In this document: positions 57,851-64,000 of the stretch, piece by piece
Numbering within the stretch: position 1 is the stretch's first letter
How the letters are laid out: the number at the start of each line of letters is the position of its first letter
NCBI RefSeq assembly: GCF_019973615.1
Contig: NZ_AP024238.1
Location: forward strand, 3,679,989 to 3,743,988
Reading direction: 5' to 3'
Length of the DNA: 64,000 nucleotides
DNA from: Rhodoferax lithotrophicus
GTDB lineage: Bacteria > Pseudomonadota > Gammaproteobacteria > Burkholderiales > Burkholderiaceae_C
The notes under the pieces: model-generated
What the model saw: the letters and a program-made list of their open reading frames with translations, nothing else
What the model was told of the DNA's origin: nothing
The model's database searches: none
Made by a program: the position numbers and the translations under genes

Positions 57851-58687
57851 CTAGCCTCCTGCGGTAGATGGTTTTGGGGCACCTGCACGCGATAACCACT
57901 CCCGATAGGCCGGGTGTTCACGGAGCGTGGCAAAACAAAAACCACGTTCCTTGAGCCCAATAATCAGGGGCTCCAACACCGCCGGTGCCCAGGGATCTTG
58001 CCGCGACCAGATACCCAGATGCGCAACCAGAATGTCACCCGCGCGAATATCACGCAAGGCCTTGGCCAACAAATCTGCGTTGCTGAATTGATCACTGGGC
58101 AACTCATCCCCCAAAAAACCGGCAGGGGGCCAACCCACGTGGGCAAAACCGCAGGCTTTTGCGGCAGCCAGCAGTTTGGGTGATGTTTTACCACCTGGTG
58201 CACGAAACAAGGGCAAGGGCTGCTGGCCGGTGATGTCTTTCAGACGTTCATTGGCGTGCTCCAGTTGCTGGCAATATTGCGCAGCCGTCCAGGTGAAATC
58301 ACGCCCGGCCAAAGCACCTGCGCTGGGCCGCACCCGGAAGGAGGGTTTGACACCAGGCAGGTCAGCGCGCCAATAAACATGGTCATAGGTATGACTGGCA
58401 AATTCATGCCCCTCTGCAGCACGCGCCTTCCACCAGGATGCCCAATGCTGACCCAAACTGCCATCACCAACCTTGGTGCGCTCATTGGCGGCAAAAAAGG
58501 TTACCCGCACCCCTTGTCGATGCAAGATGTCAGCCATCAGCGGTGCCACCTCCATATGACCCGTGTCCAGCGTCAGGTAAACCGGTTTTTCACATGTTTT
58601 TTGGGCTGTAGCGCTTGTTGTATAAGCGCAAGAAGCTATCAATAAAATAGCTAATTTATGGCCTGTCGAATTACTGGCGTGCAGCAT
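57851..58687 (-). CDS. Secreted polysaccharide deacetylase
   Basis: 278 residues from the ATG at 58687. A signal peptide is cut after about A28 (ATA-Q). The NodB-homology fold follows with LTLDTGHMEV (Asp), HEFASHTYDH (His pair of the metal site), the FRAPGG loop and a C-terminal DILVAHLG motif. It should remove N-acetyl or O-acetyl groups from a glycan in the periplasm. The DNA for the signal peptide is a repeat copy (58597-58660). It overlaps the propeller gene upstream by 17 bases and abuts the hydroxylase gene downstream. Confidence 0.9.
   Translation of the reverse strand: MLHASNSTGHKLAILLIASCAYTTSATAQKTCEKPVYLTLDTGHMEVAPLMADILHRQGVRVTFFAANERTKVGDGSLGQHWASWWKARAAEGHEFASHTYDHVYWRADLPGVKPSFRVRPSAGALAGRDFTWTAAQYCQQLEHANERLKDITGQQPLPLFRAPGGKTSPKLLAAAKACGFAHVGWPPAGFLGDELPSDQFSNADLLAKALRDIRAGDILVAHLGIWSRQDPWAPAVLEPLIIGLKERGFCFATLREHPAYREWLSRAGAPKPSTAGG
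58597..58660 (-). repeat. Dispersed hairpin repeat, copy encoding the deacetylase signal peptide
   Basis: Minus-strand TTGATAGCTTCTTGCGCTTA followed by AACAAGCGCTACAGCCC is near consensus with the stem GCGCTT/AAGCGC intact. It is read in frame as LLIASCAYTTSATAQ, the hydrophobic core and cleavage site of the signal peptide. PldA uses the same frame of its own copy. Confidence 0.8.
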
Positions 58688-59645
58688 GATCCAGTGTCCA
58701 GACCCCGTGGGGGGATTTTCCGACCTTGACCTGGTGCACCACTTTGTGCAAGCGGGTGTCAATAACGCTGAGTTTGCCTACCCAGCGTGAGGCCACATAA
58801 ATGAAATGACCGTCGGGGGTAACCTCCATGTCATCCGGGCCATCGGGTGCCGGGTAGCTGTCCACCACCGTCATGCTCTGGTAATCGATCTTGCTGATGG
58901 TGTTGCCAACGCGGTTGCTCACAAGCACATGGCGTTTGTCCCCCACGGCGCGAAAGGAGTGTGCCCCTGCCCCGGTTTTCAGCAATTTGACAAATTTTGG
59001 CGTGGGGCCGGTTATGTCGTAAATCTCGACACCCACGCCCCCCGTCAGTGCCACCAGCAAAAACTTGTCGTCCGGTGTGCCAAACACATCGGCTGGCAAA
59101 GAGCCGGTGGGATGTCGCCATTGGAGGGTCTGGGTTGCAAGGTCAATGGCGATCAGCTCATTACTGTCCTGCATCGTGGAATAGACCGTCCGGCTGCCGC
59201 TGTCGATCCAGACGTGACTGGGTGTTTTGCCACTTGAAATGCGTTTGGCCAAAGTCAGGTTGAGGCCATCCCAGTGGTAAATGTCCACGTGGTTGAGCCG
59301 ATTGCCATTGATGACAAACCATTTCATGTCCGGTGAAAACCGCAGTTGATAGGGGTCCAGAATGCCGGTCACCGTACGCTGCACGACCGCAGTTCTAGGG
59401 TCGATAAACGACAAAGAGTCGCTCAAGGCATTGGCAATAATGAGCGATTTTTCGTCCGGTGTCAGGTACAGGTGATGTGGTTCTTTGCCGGTAGGAATGC
59501 GTTTAAGCTCCGTCCAGCTCACCGGGTCGACCACACTGACATTGGCATCCAGTGAATTGAGCACAAACACCGGCGGTGCAGCCAGCACCTGGCATGACAG
59601 CGCACAGGCCACTGAAGTCATTAAAAAAGTGAGCAATTGACGCAC
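58671..59645 (-). CDS. Secreted YVTN-type beta-propeller protein
   Basis: 324 residues from a GTG at 59645, with AAGG upstream. The signal peptide ends near VLA-A (residue 22 or so). The mature part is about seven propeller blades with the YVTN/NHL pattern (VVDPVSWTELKRIPTGKEPH, then VTGILDPYQLRFSPDMKWF, GSLPADVFGTPDDKFLLVA, GPDDMEVTPDGHFIYVASRW). A start at 59705 would add a basic extension without a signal. The function is unknown; such propellers bind partners or haem. It overlaps the deacetylase gene by 17 bases, first gene of the operon. Confidence 0.88.
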   Translation of the reverse strand: MRQLLTFLMTSVACALSCQVLAAPPVFVLNSLDANVSVVDPVSWTELKRIPTGKEPHHLYLTPDEKSLIIANALSDSLSFIDPRTAVVQRTVTGILDPYQLRFSPDMKWFVINGNRLNHVDIYHWDGLNLTLAKRISSGKTPSHVWIDSGSRTVYSTMQDSNELIAIDLATQTLQWRHPTGSLPADVFGTPDDKFLLVALTGGVGVEIYDITGPTPKFVKLLKTGAGAHSFRAVGDKRHVLVSNRVGNTISKIDYQSMTVVDSYPAPDGPDDMEVTPDGHFIYVASRWVGKLSVIDTRLHKVVHQVKVGKSPHGVWTLDHAARQ

Positions 59646-59770
59646 ATTGGGCCTTGATAAAAAAAAGGAAAAACGGTGAGATGAATGGCCCGATTCAGGC
59701 CGCACAAGTCATCTGTTGACAAGCAAAATGGCGCGCGAGTGTAGCGCTTTGGGGATGCCACAAACCGCCC

Positions 59771-60517
59771 TCAAGCGCCTTGAATACTGAGCAAATCCTG
59801 GGCTGTCAACCAACGCCACTGACCAGGAGCCAGATCATCGGGCAGCCGCAAGCCACCAATTTGGGAACGGTGCAAACCCTCCACCCGGTTGCTGACCGCT
59901 GCCAGCATACGTTTGACCTGGTGGTATTTGCCCTCGGTGAGCGTCAGACGCAGATGAAACTCGGACACCGCTTCGCAAGCAGCGGCACGCACCGGCTTGG
60001 GGTCATCGTCCAGCACCACGCCCGAGAGTAATTGGCTCACCTGTTTGTCGGTCAACGGATGTTTGACGGTGACCTCATACACCTTGGGCACATGGTGACG
60101 CGGCGAGCTCATGCGGTGGATGTACTTGCCATCATCGGTCAGCAGCAGCAAACCGGTGGTGTCCTGATCAAGCCGGCCAATGGCCTGCACACCTTGTACG
60201 GCACCCTTTTGCGGCCGCTGACGCAAAGGCGCTGGCAGCAAGGTGTAAATGCTGGGGTAGGTAGAGGGTTTTTGCGAGCACTCGGTACCCGTCGGCTTGT
60301 GCAGCATGAGGTAGGCCTTGTCGGCATACGGCCAGTCCACACCCTGCACCTGGAAGCGCAACCCTTCCGCTACAAATTCTGCAGCTGCTTGCGTACATTT
60401 GACGGGCATTAGAGGGTTATTTTGCTCATAAACTTGAACAAAACCCTGCTGAATCAAGCCCGCGCAGACACGGCGGGTGCCAAAACCCTGCGAGTAAAGA
60501 ATGTCTTGAAGTTGCAT
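59771..60517 (-). CDS. rsuA: 16S rRNA pseudouridine-516 synthase (RsuA family)
   Basis: 248 residues. The S4 domain comes first (ILYSQGFGTRRVCAGLIQQG). The catalytic domain has LMLHKPTGTECSQKP, the catalytic Asp in GRLDQDTTGLLLLTDDG, KVYEVTVKHP and EGKYHQVKRMLAA. This fits RsuA, which makes one pseudouridine in 16S rRNA; RluE-type enzymes are the alternative. About 15 residues (YEQNNPLMPVKCTQAAAEF region) lie between S4 and catalytic domains and are encoded by a dispersed repeat, an in-frame insert. Downstream gene proximal to a divergent stretch. Confidence 0.93.
   Translation of the reverse strand: MQLQDILYSQGFGTRRVCAGLIQQGFVQVYEQNNPLMPVKCTQAAAEFVAEGLRFQVQGVDWPYADKAYLMLHKPTGTECSQKPSTYPSIYTLLPAPLRQRPQKGAVQGVQAIGRLDQDTTGLLLLTDDGKYIHRMSSPRHHVPKVYEVTVKHPLTDKQVSQLLSGVVLDDDPKPVRAAACEAVSEFHLRLTLTEGKYHQVKRMLAAVSNRVEGLHRSQIGGLRLPDDLAPGQWRWLTAQDLLSIQGA
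60378..60428 (+). repeat. Dispersed repeat, copy inside rsuA
   Basis: TGCAGCTGCTTGCGTACATT then GGCATTAGAGGGTTATTTTG matches the family. It is read on the minus strand as NNPLMPVKCTQAAAEF, the same frame as the proA insert ([13 protein letters not shown]). Confidence 0.65.
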
Positions 60518-60538
60518 GGGATGCGTATCTTCGAGCCG

Positions 60539-61723
60539 TCAGGCTGCCAACAGTTTGGCAGCCTCACGTGCGGCCACCACGCCTTCATCGGTGGGCACCA
60601 CCCAGACTTCGACACGACTCTCTGGCGCATGGATGGCCATGATCTGATCACCCGTGGCCTGGCTATTCAATACCGGATCAATCACCACCCCCAACCAAGC
60701 CAGGCGCTGACCCAGCTCGGTGCGTAAGGTCACATCGTGTTCACCGATGCCGCCACTGAAAGCCAGCACATCCAAGCCCTGCAAACAGGCCACCATGGCC
60801 CCACATTCACGTTGCAGGCGGTAGGTAAAGATGTCAACGGCCAGTTGGGCAGATGCCGACGGATCGGCCCGCAAACGGCGCATATCAGCCGAAATGCCCG
60901 ACACACCCAACAGACCGCTTTGTTTGTAAAGCATTTTTTGCAAGCGGCCATGATCCCAGCCTTGCTCCAGCAAATACAGCATCACCCCCGAATCCAGGGT
61001 GCCAGGGCGAGTGCCCATCATCAGGCCGTCGAGCGCAGAAAAGCCCATGGTGGTGGAACAACTCTGGCCCTGCTTGGCCGCGCATAAGCTGGCCCCATTG
61101 CCCAGATGAGCCATCAACACACGACCACTGGCGCGCGGGCTTTGCGCCAACAGCACACCCATCACGTATTGGTAAGACAGGCCGTGGAATCCATAACGAC
61201 GCAAACCTTGCGCGTAAAGTGCTTCGGGCAGGGCAAAGCGGTAGTCCACTTCCGGCAGGCTGGCATGAAAAGCCGTGTCAAAACAGGCAACTTGAGGCAC
61301 CTCAGGAAACGCCTTGGCAAAGGCGCGCACGCCTTCCAGATTGTGTGGCTGATGCAGTGGAGCCAAAGAGTTGAGTTGCATCAAATCAAACAACACGGCC
61401 TCAGACACCACCACACTGGCACGGTATTGAGCGCCACCATGGACCACCCGGTGCGCCACCGCCTGGATTTTGGCGGTACCAAGCAATTCCGTGAGCAATT
61501 CACGCAAGGCCAGCAAAGCCTGGGCAAACACCGATGTCGTACCCAGAACCAAAGATTTTTGGTACGCTTGCCCCTGAAAATTCCAGGTCATTTCTGGTGC
61601 ACCACCCGGCTCCAGGCCTTCAATACAGCCACTGAGCACCTGGGCTTGAACTTGCCCCGCACTGAGGGGATAAAGCGAAAATTTGAGCGTGGAAGACCCC
61701 GCGTTGACGGACAAAATCGCCAT
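60539..61723 (-). CDS. ackA: Acetate kinase
   Basis: 394 residues. AckA interconverts acetyl phosphate and acetate with ATP. Blocks are ILSVNAGSSTLKFSLY, HRVVHGGAQYR, CFDTAFHASLP, YGFHGLSYQYV, HLGNGASLCA, GTRPGTLDSG and FSGGIGEHD, all of the ASKHA phosphotransferase family. It starts 13 bases after the MaoC-Pta gene, so the two make an acyl-CoA to acetate/ATP route. The specificity could include propionate. Confidence 0.96.
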   Translation of the reverse strand: MAILSVNAGSSTLKFSLYPLSAGQVQAQVLSGCIEGLEPGGAPEMTWNFQGQAYQKSLVLGTTSVFAQALLALRELLTELLGTAKIQAVAHRVVHGGAQYRASVVVSEAVLFDLMQLNSLAPLHQPHNLEGVRAFAKAFPEVPQVACFDTAFHASLPEVDYRFALPEALYAQGLRRYGFHGLSYQYVMGVLLAQSPRASGRVLMAHLGNGASLCAAKQGQSCSTTMGFSALDGLMMGTRPGTLDSGVMLYLLEQGWDHGRLQKMLYKQSGLLGVSGISADMRRLRADPSASAQLAVDIFTYRLQRECGAMVACLQGLDVLAFSGGIGEHDVTLRTELGQRLAWLGVVIDPVLNSQATGDQIMAIHAPESRVEVWVVPTDEGVVAAREAAKLLAA

Positions 61724-61736
61724 GTACTAAGGCTCC

Positions 61737-63158
61737 TTACCAAACAGATCGAGGTTGATCACGGCGGGCGTTATGCGCCACCAACAAAGCCAACAAGGCC
61801 GAAGCCACCCGGTTGGATGGGCCATCTGCACGGCTGGTCAGGGCAATCGGCACACGCGCGCCCAACACAATGCCTGAGCCACTGGCACCGGCCAGGTATT
61901 CAAGCTGTTTGGCCAGCATGTTGCCGCTTTCCAGGTCGGGCACCGCCATGATGTCGGCATGCCCCGCCACCACGGAGTCAATGTGCTTGATTTGCGCGGC
62001 TTGCATCGAAATGGCATTGTCAAAAGCCAACGGACCATCAAGTACACCACCGGTGATCTGCCCACGCTCGGCCATTTTGCACAGGGCGGCAGCATCCAAT
62101 GTGGACGGTATGTTGGGGTTGACCATTTCAACGGCCGACAGAATCGCCACCTTGGGCACAGCCACGCCCAGAATGCGGGCAAAGTCGATGGCGTTCTGGA
62201 TGATGTGCACCTTCTCTTGCAAGGTCGGGTGAATGTTCAACGCGGCATCGGTGATCAGCAAGGGCTTGTGGTACAGCGGCACATCAAAACGAAACACGTG
62301 CGACATACGTCGCCCTGTGCGCAGGGCTGGTTTGGACAACACCGCGTGGATCAACTCATCGGTGTGCAAGCTACCCTTCATGAGAATTTCGACATCCCAG
62401 TTGGCGGCCATTTCAGCCGCTTTTTCCGCAGCGGCATGGCTGTGCGGTTGGTCAATGAGTTCAATCCCGGTCAAGTCGATACCCGCTTCAGCAGCTACGT
62501 GACGAATACGCACTTCGGGGCCAATCAGCACCGGCACAATCAGGCCATAACGCGCTGCATCCATGGCACCACTCAAGGAACCCTCATCACACGGATGAAC
62601 CACTGCACAGCGCACCGGCTCCAGTTTTTCGCCCAGCGCCAGCAAATCCCGAAAACGGGCTTGCGGGTCATACACCTGAATTTGCGGGGCGTCCATGCGA
62701 GGCAAGCGCACTTTGGTGGTGGGTGCCAATACTTTGGCAACACCACTCAACACACGTTGTCCATGCTGATTCACCACATCACAGTCAAGCTCCACACTTT
62801 TGTGAGTAGAGTCCATGGACATCACCACAACCGTCACCGTTAGCGTGTCTCCGACACGCACTGGTTTGACAAAATGCAGCACCTGATCCTGGTAAATCGT
62901 GCCTGGCCCTGGAAACTGTGTGCCCAAAAGCGCAGAAATCAGCGCACCGCTCCACATGCCGTGCGCAATGACACCATGAAACAAGGTGTCATTGGCATAT
63001 TCAGGATTCAAATGCGCAGGATTTGTGTCGCCAGACACAGCAGCAAACGCTGAAATATCTTGCAGTGTCAACGTGCGCAACAAACGGGCACTTTGCCCAA
63101 TGTGAATTTCAGGATAGGTGTAGTTTTCTATCAGTTCATTATCTTGAGGCAGATTCAT
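61737..63158 (-). CDS. Bifunctional MaoC-like hydratase/phosphate acetyltransferase
   Basis: 473 residues. The MaoC-type hot-dog domain (about 20-150) has FAAVSGDTNPAHLNPEYAND and FHGVIAHGMWSGALIS, the R-specific enoyl-CoA hydratase motif. The C-terminal Pta/Ptb domain (about 165-465) shows VLIGPEVRIRHVAAEAGIDL and ILSAVEMVNP with IMAVPDLESGNML. This fusion is typical of Burkholderiales and works with AckA: CoA thioester to acyl phosphate to acid. MaoC fusion suggests a link with polyhydroxyalkanoate or fatty acid intermediates. Confidence 0.93.
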   Translation of the reverse strand: MNLPQDNELIENYTYPEIHIGQSARLLRTLTLQDISAFAAVSGDTNPAHLNPEYANDTLFHGVIAHGMWSGALISALLGTQFPGPGTIYQDQVLHFVKPVRVGDTLTVTVVVMSMDSTHKSVELDCDVVNQHGQRVLSGVAKVLAPTTKVRLPRMDAPQIQVYDPQARFRDLLALGEKLEPVRCAVVHPCDEGSLSGAMDAARYGLIVPVLIGPEVRIRHVAAEAGIDLTGIELIDQPHSHAAAEKAAEMAANWDVEILMKGSLHTDELIHAVLSKPALRTGRRMSHVFRFDVPLYHKPLLITDAALNIHPTLQEKVHIIQNAIDFARILGVAVPKVAILSAVEMVNPNIPSTLDAAALCKMAERGQITGGVLDGPLAFDNAISMQAAQIKHIDSVVAGHADIMAVPDLESGNMLAKQLEYLAGASGSGIVLGARVPIALTSRADGPSNRVASALLALLVAHNARRDQPRSVW

Positions 63159-63193
63159 ATCAATCCAGATTATTCACAGAACACATTCAAAAA

Positions 63194-63601
63194 TCATTTG
63201 ATCTCAAAAAAATCATTCAGACCCAAACCATCTGCACCAAGCTTGAAGCCTTGACGCGCCATGTGCTCTTCTGCTTGTACCATGGCCTGCCGGGTCACTG
63301 ACCAACCGTTATCGGTCAGACTGGTGGTCTCCATGTGGTAACGCAATAAAAGCAAGCCTCGTAATTCCTCGCGTTTGTGCGCTTGGCGTCGCTCCGATGT
63401 CACCCGGACAGCGGAGGCATTGTCACTGGCACGTCGGCGTTCGTTTTCAACTACCCGAATTTGCGGCTGGGCCATTAACGCATCGACGGCTGCACGGTCG
63501 TTCAGGGCCACATTCAGCGCCATGGCCAAGCGTGCAATACGGGCATTGAGTGCTTCCATGGATGCGCCCAATCGTTGGGTCAAGTCATCATCAATCTGCA
63601 T
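63194..63601 (-). CDS. Unknown protein, helical
   Basis: 135 residues, not assigned to a family. Residues 1-80 are charged and alpha-helical (IDDDLTQRLGASMEALNARI, VVENERRRASDNASAVRV), then KREELRGLLLLRYHMETTSL and a C-terminal ALNDFFEIK-like end. It has no signal peptide or membrane helix. It lies 35 bases from the MaoC-Pta gene in the same direction and may be in that operon as its first gene. The N-terminal part resembles small coiled-coil proteins, but no function is proposed. Confidence 0.65.
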   Translation of the reverse strand: MQIDDDLTQRLGASMEALNARIARLAMALNVALNDRAAVDALMAQPQIRVVENERRRASDNASAVRVTSERRQAHKREELRGLLLLRYHMETTSLTDNGWSVTRQAMVQAEEHMARQGFKLGADGLGLNDFFEIK

Positions 63602-64000
63602 AACGTACCTTTACATATTCGCCAAATACATCGCCAAGCGAGCAACTGGCTTCTAGGTTATAGGCTGGCACAGGTGTACCAGAGTGATCTTTGGACAAAC
63701 GATGCATGGGGTTGCAGCGCCGGGATAAGCTGCTTCCGACACAATTCCGGCATTATGACCACCAACGACGACACCTTGTCATGGGCCTTCAGAAACTGAA
63801 AACACCCGACCAGCGTGGAACCCGTCCCATAACAGGCATACGCCATCGACTCACGACAAGTTTTGAACTATGCATTGTGAATGAACACATCCGTCGCAGA
63901 GATCACTGAAATTGGTCTGCGCTGCCAGCAAGCTGACCGTGGTCACCTCGGCAGGTGGCCCAAGCTGTGGACACCGTCCTTGCAACAATCAAGCCAAACC
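63602..64000 (+). other. Region at the right edge without a clear gene
   Basis: No convincing coding sequence. A minus-strand frame 63846-63658 (62 codons) has no family likeness and no ribosome site. Another gene may begin beyond the window. Confidence 0.35.

Noticed and set aside
61106-61951. 281-codon frame antisense to ackA
   Set aside because: Shadow without a domain.
63658-63846. Small minus-strand gene near the right edge
   Set aside because: No start context, no family and no conserved pattern visible.
1-64000. CRISPR arrays, tRNA or rRNA genes
   Set aside because: No array of equal spacers and no cloverleaf or rRNA-like sequence was seen by eye. A tRNAscan/CRISPR search would settle this.

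Overview
This 64 kb window reads as chromosomal DNA of a betaproteobacterium of the Comamonadaceae, most like Rhodoferax or Polaromonas. That placement is an inference from gene content (glnA-ntrB-ntrC with sigma-54 control, a MaoC-Pta/AckA pair, DUF3297, DUF2069 and DUF4124 genes), fairly high GC, and a short dispersed repeat. No rRNA, tRNA, CRISPR array or prophage was seen.

Layout. 1-8.7 kb: end of a LacI-type regulator, then a signalling cluster on the plus strand: CheW, a chemoreceptor, a regulator with an HTH domain in front of its receiver, a receiver/HD-GYP c-di-GMP phosphodiesterase, and a MASE3 hybrid histidine kinase. An IS110-family element (about 4380-5959, with a probable bridge RNA) splits the kinase from its original start. 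8.7-14.7 kb: proA, rep helicase, a secreted protein of unknown function, outer-membrane phospholipase A. 14.9-19.0 kb: a lipoprotein with FN3 repeats and a formylglycine-enzyme-like domain, then a probable C-terminal sorting pair: a small CPBP glutamic protease and its probable substrate, a toroid-repeat protein ending in Cys, a membrane helix and four Arg. 19.2-28.9 kb: DHH phosphoesterase, catalase-like protein, ferredoxin, YlqF-type GTPase, a minus-strand set trhP-arfB-diguanylate cyclase-YhgE/Pip transporter, and a secreted hydrolase. 28.9-31 kb: a small island with a HEPN-like gene of unknown function beside a decayed MFS transporter. 31-45.6 kb: aroC, CBS protein, metY-type enzyme, hydrolase, FIST and PAS-GGDEF-EAL proteins, AlgI/AlgJ-like O-acetylation pair, YihY-like membrane protein, DUF2069, FAD oxidase, CZB protein. 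45.9-50.1 kb: SRPBCC protein, a ccdAB toxin-antitoxin operon whose last base overlaps thyA, a DMT transporter, folA and exonuclease III. 50.1-55.1 kb: glnA - DUF4124 gene - ntrB - ntrC with a sigma-54 promoter, an NtrC site and a terminator. 55.1-63.6 kb: CinA-N-like and EI24-like genes, a beta-propeller/deacetylase/fatty-acid-hydroxylase operon, rsuA, ackA, MaoC-Pta and an unknown gene.

The most unusual feature is a dispersed hairpin repeat of about 45-60 bp with about a dozen copies here. It lies between genes but has also entered genes: in one frame it encodes the signal peptides of two unrelated exported proteins, in the other orientation it forms inserts in ProA and RsuA, it supplies the last residues of a YihY-like protein, and it supplies stop codons of trhP and folA and probably ntrC. 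The second is the IS110 insertion, whose ends can be placed because removing the element rejoins the kinase frame, and whose non-coding left end contains short matches to both flanks.
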